Below are positions 38,280 to 48,569 of a stretch of DNA of 64,000 nt, piece by piece (the stretch's first letter is position 1; each line of letters begins with the position of its first letter). This DNA is from Syngnathus acus. Its lineage: Eukaryota > Chordata > Actinopteri > Syngnathiformes > Syngnathidae. The translations under genes and the position numbers were made by a program. The DNA is taken from positions 6,902,501 through 6,966,500 of the forward strand of contig NC_051101.1 of the NCBI RefSeq assembly GCF_901709675.1, read 5' to 3'. The notes beneath the pieces were generated by a model that ran no database searches, was not told the DNA's origin, and saw only the letters and a program-made list of their open reading frames with translations.

Positions 38280-39249
38280 CTGCTTCAAAGTCCTTTTATC
38301 TTATTTTTTTAAGCTTTTTTTTCTTTCTTCCTTGCTTCTTCTGTCTACTCGGTCGTGGCTTGTAAATGGGGGATACAAAGATTAACTATGTTTTCTACAA
38401 GGAGGTTTGCATGTTACAATTATTTGAGTTTTTATTTTATTTTAAAAAAGGTGCCTAATGTTCATGTTTGAGCAGACCACATCAGTCCAACTGCTGCTTT
38501 GGAGTCTTTACAGCTGCTTTATTGAGGGTGCTCCAGCTGTCTGAGTGCAAGCAGAAAAAAATGCTAAAGTTAGCCAATTAAGCAGTACACGTGCTGATTC
38601 CCATCCAAACGTGGCCTCCATGTACATTTGTGTTTTCTTGGAATTTCAACCTGAGCGCACATACGTGGATCGCCACCTTTCACCTCTGCACTGCATGTTG
38701 AGCTCCCAAGTTCATAATACTAGTACACTGACGCAGCAGCCCCTCCACAGTAAAGCAGCTGGAGCCATTTCAACCAGTAAGTTGATGTGTGTGCGTATGT
38801 GTGCGGAGCAGACATAGGAACCCACTTGCACTCAAAAAAAGCTCCCACCTTTGTTGTGCCTCACTTCCAACGGTGCTTTTTCAGTAGTCTGTCTTTTGTT
38901 TGTAAGGTGCTGTATATAACTTGAATATATATTATGCACATATCCTACCCAATGGGTAGACACCACAAAAATGTTGTGAATAATGTAACATAATGTATAG
39001 AAAATATAAAACTTAAGAAGGCAGCATCAAATTTGTAAAGGCCTCCAAGTTAAAAATGTGCTTTGTCTTTTTTGGAAATATGAAAGTATGCTTCGAATAC
39101 GGTGACATCACAAAATGTGCTCCCTCATGCAGTTGATTGAAGGAGACGACGAATGAGATCGATGAAGACGTTGACACTTGTCGCCGTTCTTTGGTTACTG
39201 GCCGGCAGATTTCCTAAAGCCACGAACGACTACTAAATGTGTAGTCGAC

Positions 39250-39251
<2 letters not shown>

Positions 39252-39288
<37 letters not shown>
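39252..39288. repeat. (CT)n microsatellite
   Basis: A pure CT dinucleotide run of about 37 bp in the ldlrad4 3' UTR. Confidence 0.95.
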
Positions 39289-39291
<3 letters not shown>

Positions 39292-40366
39292 ACAAAAGCA
39301 TTTAAGACGTACACACGGTGTGTTGAGTGTGCTGCAACCTCAGCCAAGTCACGTTAAGGTCAACTTGCATTGTTCAATGTCCATTTATATGGGACATGTC
39401 TACAAGTCTGATGTCCACTGAAGTTGGAAAAGTATATGTTTGCACCCACCTATTCTTTTTAATATGTTGTAGTCAACATGGATGGGCATAATAATCGATT
39501 ACAGTAATTCTTTTGCATCTGAGGCAAAATGGAGCACGCCACTCATAACTGCTGTCAAAAGAACTACATGACATTAAATAGGGAAAAGTCACCGGCATTG
39601 CAGCAGGAGTTAAGAACATTCACAGGACTTTCCACAATTGATCGAGGAATATGAATCAAATCCCATTCCTTAGTTTACTTGAAGGTTTGTTAATCTGCCA
39701 AAGTATAAACCGATGAGAATCTTTGTCCATGACACAACACCCGATTGTCAAATGAGAACATCATCAAAGTATATGTGTGTACGTGCGTGCGTGCGTGCGT
39801 GCGTACTCAGCAGTGTGAAAGCAAACAGGAAAATCGCAGATAAATCAATTAATTGTACTTTGTGTTTTTTTTTTGTTCATGATGTTAAAATGGCACAGTA
39901 TATTTGAGCAAAATCTTGTGTTTAATCTGCAGTCATTTATTTACAGACGTACTGAAAAATACTCCACTGTACTTAACGGCAGAGCATGTTCGTTCTTTCT
40001 AGACAATGTACATAGCAATGCGCCATTTTCTCTTCAAAGCACCAAATAAGTGGCATTTGTCTCTCTGGATGAAGTCCTGTTAGCTCCTCTATTTTCCTTT
40101 TCTTTTTCCTCCTTTGTTGGTTTCCTGCACTAGCTTGAAGAACTAACTTCAATTCAGACTGATTTTTCTTTTTGAATTGTCTATGCGGCACGACCTTTTT
40201 TTGATGAGAAGTCCAGTGTCAAGTGCTTGCTAACAAAATGTTTCATCAAGAATTAGATCAGAAATGTTCTCATTTTCATAATTCTCTGTCACAGCGGTTA
40301 CTATAGGACTGCTTCCGTCATTAGTTTGCTTTATTTACAAATATACTTTTGTTTTCCCACATCTTG

Positions 40367-40390
40367 CCCCCCCCCCCCCCCCCCCCCCCC
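40367..40390 (+). repeat. Poly(C), 24 bases
   Basis: Uninterrupted C homopolymer, the same length as the upstream G run and on the same strand of the inferred 3' UTR. Confidence 0.9.
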
Positions 40391-40611
40391 TCTGTATGTA
40401 TGAAAGTATGTGCACACACACAGAGGGGTAAAATTGTTGTGTACCTTCTTTTTTATTTAAGAAATTGTGATGTATACTAGGTTTTAGGCCTAAGGTCTGT
40501 TATTGCAATACTTTTACAAAAAATACAAAAAAAAAATGTTGCTCCAAGTGCTGTTGTAGTCAAAACCTTTCTGTTTGTAATCATGCTGTAGTCAAACTAC
40601 AGTCTAAAATG

Positions 40612-40617
40612 AATAAA
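40612..40617 (+). terminator. ldlrad4: Polyadenylation signal AATAAA of ldlrad4
   Basis: A canonical hexamer in 'gaataaaact', followed after about 30 bp by GT-rich 'ttttgtgtgtgtgttttt' (40636 onward), a good downstream element. The cleavage site is probably near 40630. Confidence 0.65.
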
Positions 40618-40990
40618 ACTTTAAAAGTGGTTCATTTTTGTGTGTGTGTTTTTATTAGGGGGGGTGTTAGTGTTATGAATGTTGCAGACTTGCTAGTCTG
40701 CTGATTTAATTATTTTTATGCTTAGGCCAACGTAACCCAAGAGCTAATTGAGGTTACAATTTAGGGCGCTGCCCTTTCCATTAAAACTTATCAGCGTAAA
40801 TGAAGTAACCTTTTCATTGAATGCGCCAATGTTAAAACACACAATACATTTGTCTGGTAGGTGCAATAAATGTGATGCTTTAGTGTAAATTTCATTGTGC
40901 TCAGCAATTTATTTTAAATCTTAGTTAAATTAACATCCATCTATTCAGCTATTTTGGTGCATTGCGGGTGAGCTGGAACCTATCTCAGCT

Positions 40991-41204
40991 GAAGTGAAAA
41001 TTCTCACTTGAAAGTCAGAATTCTGAGAAAAAAGTCAAAATTCTCACCTTAAAGTCAGAATTCTGACTTTAAAGACGGAATTCCCACTTTCTGGCTTTAA
41101 AGTGAAAATTCTGACTTCATTCTCAGAATTCTGACTTTAAAGTGGGAATTCTGACTTTATTCTCAGAATTCTCACTTTAAAGTCAGAGTTCTGACTTTCA
41201 GTCA
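40991..41204. repeat. Palindromic GAATTC minisatellite
   Basis: About ten degenerate tandem units alternate 'aaagtcagaattctgacttt'-like palindromes in both orientations. The best is a 24-bp perfect palindrome at 41049-41072 centred on GAATTC. A fragment of a dispersed fish repeat ('gagctggaacctatctcagc') lies immediately to its left (40946-40991). Confidence 0.85.
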
Positions 41205-42447
41205 TTTTGTTATAGGTAAAAGATTTTTAAAAAATACATAAATCATGTCTGAAATATTATATGAAATATTAAATGCATTGAAAATATTCTTTGATGTTAT
41301 TGATTTCAGGACATAATGAAAAAGGTTTGCTTGGGGTCAAAATGTGTCGTGATGAACCAAAACTAACAACAGCCCTGGTTTATGAACTGAAGTACCTGTA
41401 TAAAAACATTCCACCTAATTTGTTCAATATGCAATAAATGTTTTGCTTCCATCAAAATTGGTTGTCAAGATGGCAATGGGAGCCATATTACATTTGCAAA
41501 TGCGAGTGTGATCTTTGATTGTTTATAACCTGACGCTCCGTGAGAAATGTCTGTATCTTGAGTTATTTTATTAAATAAAATATGAAATTGGTTGTTTCTA
41601 CATTTTGAAGGTTAGTGAAGAAATGAGAATGATTTTTAATTAGAAAACTTTCCCAACCTCACTTTTCTATCAAAACCTTTTAGTGCTGGTGTATTTTCAA
41701 TTTCAGTGTTGCAGAGTTAGGTTTGGTTTTTCTTTTTCTTGCAAAATGCACCGAATATGCTGAGTTCTCTCTGATATGCAGACTTGTGAAGGTCAAATTC
41801 GGGCTTCATCAAAAATCAAATTCTCTCTCATATCAGTCGTGTTTTTGTTAAAAACATGGCCATAGATCCTTGTGAGCTAGAAGCAAATGACTCACTCTAC
41901 CCTGCAAAGTAATGAAATGCATGAAGCATACGTCTTGGTATATTATTCAACAGCAACACAAACTTATTTACAGACAGACCCCATCTGGCAACTTGTCATA
42001 ACAGTCAGAGGAGTGAAAGTACTTTGACTCACTTGTCTGCAGAAGGAAGGTGGCTAGGCCCCGCCTCCTGCCCTTTTTGTAACTTTAAATAAAATAAAAA
42101 TAAAAAAACATGAGGGGCACAACAACGCTGATGCTGTTCACATCCCTTTTTAGTTTGCCCTTTACCAAATACGGCACAATCAAATCCTTTCAACTACATC
42201 TTGGCAGCAGTACCTGATGTTGAGAGAAGTTCATGCATTATTGGTCACGCAAAAAAAAGAAATAACTCATTGTTCAAGTATTCCCCAAGGAAATGAAAAT
42301 AAATAAAGATATCCAGTTTCATAATCAAACTATAGCCCCTGGAAAAATCTAACATTCTCAAATTGTACACTTATACAAGTAAATGATGAGTACTTAAACT
42401 ATGGAGTCTTAAGTATTCTTCCAAACTTGCAGTGCGGAGGCGTCACG
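41205..42447. other. Intergenic, no recognised gene
   Basis: AT-rich sequence with no supported exon or repeat. Confidence 0.45.
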
Positions 42448-42640
42448 TCAGTTTGCATGTTCATGCGTGGGTTTTCTCCTGGTGCTCATGTTTCCTCCCA
42501 CAAAACATACATGGTCGACCAACTAACTTGTCATAGGTGTAAATAGGATAATGAATGGTTATTTGTGCCCTGCCATTGGTGTACTGCGCTTCTTTGCCAA
42601 TCACAGTTGAGGTGGGCTCCGGCAAGTCCACAATTTATAT
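42448..42640 (+). mobile_element. Interspersed fish repeat (SINE body-like)
   Basis: The consecutive segments 'gtttgcatgttcatgcgtgg', 'gttttctcctggtgctcatg' and 'tttcctcccac', and later 'tgtgccctgcc', follow the order of a very common teleost interspersed repeat. Its other pieces occur at about 4949, 5791, 9925 and 40946 in this window. The copy is diverged with small deletions. Confidence 0.6.
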
Positions 42641-43615
42641 TCAATTTTTATATTCCACACATCCATTTTTTTTTAAAAGTACATATCAAATACCTGTTCA
42701 TACTGTGCAAAATATTGGCTTATAATAATGAATACTTGAATGAACACTACTCGGAATAAAATTATTTTTGATGAAAGCTTAAGCTTAAACACTTTTGTAT
42801 GTTAATTTTGGTCATGTTAATTGTTAACTTAGAGTTACTTATTTTCGGTGGTACTCGGTGTAAAAAACTCAGTAGTACTCAAGGTTGAGAAGGTATAGCT
42901 GCAGGAACACTGCATTCTAGTGGCGACTGAAAGAAAAGTTGAAATGTTTCGATGGATGGATGATAGGTTGATTTATTTATTATTATTCATTTACTATTTA
43001 CCTGTGAGATAAATGATGGAAGTTTTGGCTTAGCCTATTGTTAGTAAAATTGTCTTTGTAGATTAATGTATGAATAAATAAATAGATAAATAAATACATA
43101 AATCCTGGCCTGTGTTTGACCCAGTCATCAGAGAGGTATCCTGTCACTTGGGTCATGTTTGGACACTGACTCCCACCCGAGGGACACAGATTGTCCTTCC
43201 TTCATGGCATCGCAGCCAGGCTGCCTCTGTCCTCTCTGTCATTCCTCCAGTATGTGGGGCCGACAGGTGCTTGTGCTGGGAGTGGGGGGCACTGGACTGT
43301 ATAAACAGATTAACATTAGTTTAGACAGTGGAGGTCATTGTAACTGTTCTGCACTCACACACTAATGTGCATACACACACGCACATTCAACATCTACACT
43401 ATGTGGATGCAGTGAAGGTTGCCAAAAATGTGACCCCGGAAAAATACCATTCATGTTGAAAGATAAATTCAGAGTTTAACAGAAGAGAATTTCTGAGTGA
43501 AAAACTAAATCGATGAACCCACACCAATGAGTCAGCTGTGGTTGCCATGGAGAAGCCCAAAAGAAAACCAAGAACCCCTTAGAGGAAACAAAAAAGGTGT
43601 AAAAGTATAATAGAC
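42641..43615. other. Intergenic, no recognised gene
   Basis: AT-rich sequence with short AAATA-type repeats near 43072-43100. No exon supported. Confidence 0.45.
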
Positions 43616-43617
43616 TT

Positions 43618-43900
43618 TATAGGCTCAGTGGCCTAGTGGTAGAGTGTCCGCCCTGAGACTGGAAGGTTGGGGGTTCAAACCCCGGCCGTGTCATACCAAA
43701 GACTATAAAAATGGGACCCATTGCCTCTCTGCTTGGCACTCAGCATTAAGGGTTGGAATTGGGGGGTTAGATCACCAAATGATTCCCGGGCGCGGCACCG
43801 CTGCTGCTCACTGCTCCCTTCGGGGATGGGTTAAATGCAGAGACAAATTTCGCCACACCCAGATGTGTGTGTGACAATCATTGGGTCTTTACCTCTTTAT
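43618..43900 (+). mobile_element. tRNA-derived SINE, near full length
   Basis: The head has a box A-like 'cctagtggtagagtg' (43632-43646) and a perfect box B 'ggttcaaaccc' (43672-43682), as in RNA polymerase III tRNA promoters. The body includes 'gcaccgctgctgctcactgc' and 'ttaaatgcagagacaaattt', and the tail 'tgtgtgtgtgacaatcattg' and 'ggtctttacctcttt'. This is a recognisable teleost SINE, not a tRNA gene: no cloverleaf 3' half or acceptor stem closes. Confidence 0.8.
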
Positions 43901-44083
43901 ATATAGAAAAATCCTCTTTTTTTGCTTTCATATTCATTTGATTGTGCATTTGGAGTCTCCAAGATTGTAGAAAAGTGTAATCCATCCCGCCAGGTGTTGC
44001 AGAGATACTTTTATTTTCTGTTTGGGGGGCTATTTTTTACTTCGTTCGGTTTTCTCCCTTTTTCTATTACGTACTTATATCTA

Positions 44084-44160
44084 TTACGTCACATCCTTTG
44101 GGGCGGGACAACCAAACAAGGTAATGGGTGTGGCCAACCGTTTCGCAAATCCGCCATCTT
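44084..44160 (+). promoter_or_regulatory. Promoter-like cluster (CRE, GC box, YY1) before THAP relic
   Basis: 'ttacgtca' (44084-44091, CRE-like), 'ggggcggga' (GC box, about 44099-44107) and 'ccgccatctt' (44151-44160, YY1-like) line up upstream of the broken THAP exon. The spacing and order look like a genuine housekeeping-type promoter left over from a gene or element. Confidence 0.4.
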
Positions 44161-44200
44161 TATTACTCGGAGAGACTTTTGTAGTCCAAACAACTCAAGG

Positions 44201-44445
44201 ATGCCGAAGTGGAAAGATCAAAATGTTCTGTTGTTGGATGCATCAAGCCACACAACTTATTGCACCGTCCCCCAGCATCAGAACCTCAAAAAAGTGCCTG
44301 GTCGAATTTCATTTTTCAAGCAGAAGTCTTGCTTCTTCAAGGACGAGTGTTTCAGAAATGTTTTGTCAGTATAGAGAAGGATTCGCTGAAAGACTTTCTT
44401 TCGCTGATGGTTCAGTTCCTCCAATCTATGGACACGACGGACACG
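44201..44445 (+). pseudogene. THAP-domain first exon, frameshifted relic
   Basis: THAP domains are C2CH zinc-binding DNA-binding modules shared by host proteins and P-element/Kolobok-type transposases. Here ATG at 44201 opens M-P-K, then an apparent 14-nt insertion shifts the frame to CSVVGC (first Cys pair), RPPASEP and W-x-N-F-I-F. A second shift leads to CFFKDECFRN, where the usual C-x2-H has lost its His. A third frame gives FAERLSFADGSVPPIYG (the AVPTIF-like end). A splice donor 'gtaagc' follows at 44446. At least two frameshifts and a lost ligand make it non-functional. It may be a dead gene or a transposon relic. Confidence 0.6.
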
Positions 44446-44522
44446 GTAAGCTTGAGATGACACAAAAATACAAACTGTATTTCACGTTCATATTATTGCG
44501 GGTCTATGATGCACTCGTTTTG

Positions 44523-44957
44523 ATAGCATTAGCATCAGTCTTTCTGCTTATTTTGGGGCTTAGTGCTCTATGTTTTCACTTCTAGTAGGTGTATTTTGAG
44601 TAGTTGTATCAGATGAATTGCATTGAAGGTGCTGTTTTATTCTTGGGGAACACAATGTGTTAAATGCATTCGTTAGCTTCTCACTAGTGCTAGTATTAGC
44701 TTACTTCGTAGCTTGACTGCCGTGCTTGTTTACAAGCTGTTCATAGCATTAGCATCAGTCTTTCTGCTGACTTTGGAGCTGTGCGCTCTATGTCTTACTT
44801 CTTGTGGGTGTATTTTGAGATTAATTGCATCGAATGTGCTGTTTTATTCTTGGAAATACAATAATGTGTGAAATGCATTTGTTAGTTTCTCGCTAACGCT
44901 AGCATTAGCTTACTCTGGAGCTTGACTGCAGTGCTGTTTACAAGATGTGTTCATAAA
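44523..44957. repeat. Diverged tandem duplication, unit about 220 bp
   Basis: Unit 1 (44523-44742) and unit 2 (44743-44957) both start 'atagcattagcatcagtctt' and share 'gctgttttattcttgg' and 'gctagtattagcttact'-like blocks at roughly 85% identity. It lies just downstream of the THAP relic, in what would be its first intron. Confidence 0.8.
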
Positions 44958-45329
44958 TATTGTGAGGGGATTTGTTACAAAACGACTTGCTCTGAGCCGC
45001 ACCTCAGAACAAGAATAAAAGCATTGCTGTTCATGCATTGTTTATATAGAACACAACTGAATGAGTAAAACAAAATAATGTATTAACGTGATGCGTGAGT
45101 TTTAATTGTCAGTTTCATTTATTATTAGTCTCACTAGTCGTACAGTATTGGCTAAGGGGTCAATGTCATATTACATAGAAAATGCATTTTTCTCAGTATG
45201 TACATTAAAAAAAATTATACAGGGGCACATTGAGCCTAGAGAAAGGCTTTGAGGATCTTGTACATGCAGCTGTAACAAGCATCAAGTTTAAGCTTGACAA
45301 CAATCAAAAGGCTTTTGCTGTGTCATTCC

Positions 45330-45335
45330 TTTATT
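45330..45335 (-). terminator. fam210a: Candidate polyadenylation signal of fam210a
   Basis: AATAAA on the minus strand (plus-strand TTTATT), about 285 bp beyond the stop codon. Another hexamer at 45590-45595 is only about 25 nt past the stop and is a less likely main site. Confidence 0.4.
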
Positions 45336-45617
45336 AACGCTTGATGCATTACAAAAAGTTAAAGCGCTGATCGCTTGAGCTGCTGTAATTACCCGAGGAG
45401 GTTGGGGTGCTTGAAGGAAGGCGTGCCAGGGGTTTGCCAAGCTGCTGCTTGGTCTACAATTAACACCGTACTGTTCATGAATGTGACTAATACGTCGACG
45501 ACAAAGACATTTTCAGAACAAATGCATCTTGCTCATCTCCCCCCAGTCTAGCTCCAAATTACAGATTAGTTCAGACCTTAATTAGATCATTTATTGAGGC
45601 ACCACCTGCAATGCTTT

Positions 45618-45899
45618 CTAATCATTTTTCTTCCTAAAAAATGCTTTCCCCTCAGATACTCGGTCTTTGGTTTCTTGTAGCTTCTCAGACAGCTTGTCCT
45701 TAGTCTCTTCCATTTTCTCTGAGAGGAGTTCTTTTGTTTCTTCCATTTTCTCTGAAAACCTCTCCTTTGTTTCCTCCATCTTGTCCTGGAAGTACTCTTT
45801 GACTGGCGGCGGTGTGGATAAGTAGCCGTGCTTTCGGAGGTATTGAACAGACAGAGACGTGCCCCCCAGAGTCACTGCGTATCTGGCAGGAGTGGCAAT
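45618..45899 (-). CDS. fam210a: FAM210A, last coding exon (C-terminal coiled coil)
   Basis: Residues 176-268, with acceptor 'tcttccag' on the minus strand. It begins IATPARYAVTLGGTS, the end of the DUF1279 domain, continues through YLSTPPPVKEY, and then has four 11-residue units of the form K-M-E-E-T-K-x-x-x-S-E at residues 215-225, 226-236, 237-247 and 248-258. These are predicted to form a charged helix or coiled coil. I recall three such units in the human protein, so one may be added here. The protein ends KKND. Confidence 0.93.
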   Translation of the reverse strand: MATPARYAVTLGGTSLSVQYLRKHGYLSTPPPVKEYFQDKMEETKERFSEKMEETKELLSEKMEETKDKLSEKLQETKDRVSEGKAFFRKKND

Positions 45900-46478
45900 C
45901 TGGAAGAGGACAGACACAGACTAGTCAGCAGATAAACAATACACCGCCCACTCAGGCAGCATCTCATTCGCTTTGAAAGCTAGGGGACAAATTAGGGACG
46001 GTTCACTTTTTAATGACTTGTCTACAGCAGTTGGGTATCTGGTTGTATCTGGTGTTCTGAAAAATGAATCATCAGAGTAAACATTTTGTTAGGTGAAGGC
46101 ATAGCTAGTTAACTAACTCCACGCATAACTGCTGATGTGAACCCCAAAATGCATCATTCCTAATGTCAAAATTTAAATAACAGCTCGTGTTATTATTTGA
46201 ATTCCCAAATGTAATGTACTTTGTGCTTTTTGGGCTACCATGTGTGCTGAAATTCAAATCCATTGTGGGGTTTATAACTAGCAGAAAGTTATGCGCTCAA
46301 ACGTCTGTCGCGTGAGCCCAGTCTGAAAAAAGCGTGCAACTAACTAGACACATCGGTGTTAGAAAAATTAGCTGATTTAATCAACAGACAATTGCTCCAA
46401 TCCAAAGTGTCATAGGTAGGTGTGCTTTCGTGTATTAAAAATGATCAGCAAATGAATGCACGAACAAACGTAAATTAC
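45900..46478 (-). other. fam210a: fam210a intron between exons 3 and 4
   Basis: A 579-bp GT-AG intron of phase 0. Nothing else recognised in it. Confidence 0.85.
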
Positions 46479-46590
46479 CTTGTACATGGCGTAAGCAGTC
46501 AGAGCATAACCACTAGATGAGTCTCTCAATAGTCCAACAAGAGTTTCTGGCACATTGATCATCTCCAGGAATTGTACTACATTCACACCT
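46479..46590 (-). CDS. fam210a: FAM210A, middle coding exon (DUF1279)
   Basis: 112 nt with acceptor 'tttctccag' and donor 'gtaatt' (minus strand). It completes the AAA lysine codon, then encodes GVNVVQFLEMIN... to YAMYK (residues 139-175). The KGVNVV start and ALTAYA core are conserved FAM210A features. Confidence 0.92.
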
Positions 46591-48117
46591 CTGGAGAAAG
46601 GAAATGAAAAACATGTAATGATTTAAACTTGTGGGTAAAACAAAGTTTCTGCACAGTTGTTTTCATAATTATCATACACAATTATACTCATTTGGAAGAA
46701 AAAAAACATTCCCTTGTCAATCATCTGCCCAAAACCTACAGTCTACACATCTGGACAACTAAAAAAAATTGCAACAACAAAATCTTAAAGAGGAAATAAA
46801 GATGATCTAGTTAGTGTTCAGGTCTGGACTCTGACTGGGCCATTACCAAATCTTAATTTTCTGGCAATTTGGACCATTGTCATGCAAAAATATATTCTTG
46901 AAGGTTTTTTTTTTTAGCCACCTCAACCTATAGCCAAGACTTATGAAGAAGCTAGGCGATTATCACATGTACTCAAGAGCCACTATTTCGGAAACTTCAT
47001 TGTTGCGGTCAGCCTTCCTTTGCTTATTTTCACCAATGTTCTTGGTAATGTCGTACTCTTGTGTCCAATTATCAATGATTGTCTTCACTGCGTTCCGCGC
47101 TTATGACCCATCTCCCGAACGATGCCGTCCAACAATGAGATGATTCCTTTGATGAAGTGGAATCTTTCTGCGTCTTACTTGAGTGAACTTTATGCGACGT
47201 TATTCAGAGGCAGTTACGATTAATTAGGATGTAGCTTGGTAATGTTGAACACAGCCATGAAAGGGTGTGTAGAATTGTGAAACCACATTATCCATTATTT
47301 TCTCATTTTTTTTCAATTGACTTGCAAAGGTTATAGGTCACAATATTGGTGGAAAACATTTTTCATTTGTACATCACCACATAACCCTGGCATTTGAATA
47401 GGGGTGTGGAGACCTTTTATATAAACTCTAAGTATCCAAGGCTTTTGACATTTGGTTAATTAACTATCCCGAGCTCATCTATTGAGTGTTTTTCAGTGAC
47501 TGAATTTCTCAACTCTTTATTCAAAGAAACTGAATAAGAGTGATGCCGCCTTCCCCGTTGGATAGACATTTCTGGTGGACAAGCGAAGTTCATCAAAATA
47601 TAACATAGTAAATCGGATTTCCATCGGGTAGTGGTTTTGGTGGTGGCTTTTCTAGTAGAACAAAAAGTCGAGATAAAATAATAGTGACCAAAATAGTCAA
47701 ACCTACCGTAATATAGTAAAAGAATATAAACTAAGACAAAATCATAGGTACAGAAATTGAAATCCCCATCAAGTATATGGCTTTTCTTCTGTAATTAAAT
47801 CACAAAAATCCCAAATATTTTTTTAAAACAACAATCAACAACCTAAAAGCATATTTCGCACCTTAAAAATCATCAACAGCAGCAAATTAATTTGATTGTA
47901 AACCGAGAGGTACCATACAATTTTATTTGATGTGTAACTACAGCAAAGTGGCATTGATGTCCAGTTTTTGATGATGATCAGAGAGCAGAGCTGACATATT
48001 GGCCACGTCTCCAATAATGGCTTCAACATTTATTGTAACACGCTTGATATTCTTTTTTTTCCCCCATGTGTCTGCAAATTGTAAACTGTTCCATGCAAGT
48101 GCCATGAAATCACTTAC
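46591..48117 (-). other. fam210a: fam210a intron between exons 2 and 3
   Basis: 1.5-kb GT-AG intron of phase 2. Much of it (about 46800-47430) is a degenerate interspersed repeat. Confidence 0.8.
46805..47430. mobile_element. Degenerate DNA-transposon-like repeat
   Basis: The segments 'tcaggtctggactctgactg', 'gggccatt', 'ttgtcatgc', 'atgaagaagctaggcgatta' and a right end 'ggggtgtggagacctttta' (about 47401-47419) match, in order, a family I recall as common in fish and amphibian genomes. There is no intact frame. The superfamily is not determined. Confidence 0.4.
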
Positions 48118-48530
48118 TTCATAGCAGCATAGTAGAAGGTTCCAAACCAAAATGAAGACGTGAGGAGATGCACCGGGATCATCACCTTGCCGTACTGTTT
48201 GAAGGTCTTCTTGAATCTCTGAGCAAGACCAATGGACTTGTCCTGCAAAGGGTCTACCTCTTCAACACCGGGTCCCTCTTTGTCTTGCTGATCTGATGTC
48301 TGAGGTGAAGAAGTGGACGTTTCTCCCCCTGGTGGTTGATGTTTGGGCTGATGGGCCGCCAATGATGTGGAGAACCAATGCCAGCCTGCAGGGTGCGGAG
48401 GGGGCAGGCGGAAGACGCACCTCCACGATGAATGTGACGAGTCATGGACAGCTACGCACGGCAGTAATTGACGCAGCGCTGCCGCCCTTCGCAGTGTGCC
48501 ACGAGTGATGATGTGCGGCATTATCATCAT
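48118..48530 (-). CDS. fam210a: FAM210A, first coding exon
   Basis: FAM210A is a mitochondrial inner-membrane protein with a DUF1279 domain that influences mitochondrial translation and muscle and bone mass (known for the mammalian protein). I start at ATG 48530, the first ATG after the exon's acceptor ('tctttcacag', exon from 48569); ATG 48521 is an alternative. The N-terminus (ITRGTLRRAAALRQLL) is basic and acid-free, as in a mitochondrial presequence. A divergent Pro/Ser/Thr-rich linker follows, then DPLQDKSIGLAQRFKKTF (from residue 93) and QYGKVMIPVHLL, leading into a hydrophobic segment (about 118-137). The donor is 'gtaagt' (phase 2). The spliced CDS (413+112+282 nt) gives 268 aa, close to the mammalian length. 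FAM210A rather than FAM210B is favoured by the DPLQDKSI and QRFKKTF blocks and by synteny with ldlrad4 and mc5r/mc2r. Confidence 0.9.
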
Positions 48531-48569
48531 CTTTCTCCCTTTTTTATGGATGCCACCTTCACCCGCACA

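Larger units (their letters stand above)
36141..40640 (+). other. ldlrad4: ldlrad4 3' UTR (inferred)
   Basis: No coding similarity from the stop to a canonical AATAAA at 40612-40617 preceded by a T/A-rich region, giving a 3' UTR of about 4.5 kb. It contains poly(T) at 36764-36780, a 24-base G run (38256-38279), a CT microsatellite (39252-39288), a GTGC repeat (39780-39804) and a 24-base C run (40367-40390). Earlier polyadenylation cannot be excluded. Confidence 0.55.

Noticed and set aside
43618-43700. A tRNA gene
   Set aside because: Boxes A and B are present, but the acceptor stem does not close and a SINE body and tail follow; called a SINE.
43922-44585. Long open frames of 150-187 codons
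   Set aside because: They only partly overlap the THAP segments and change frame through them; no single frame encodes the domain, so they are chance frames over a relic.
45618-48530. Assignment as fam210b
   Set aside because: FAM210B is next to MC3R in human, but the DPLQDKSI/QRFKKTF and MEETK-repeat features and the mc5r-mc2r neighbourhood fit FAM210A.
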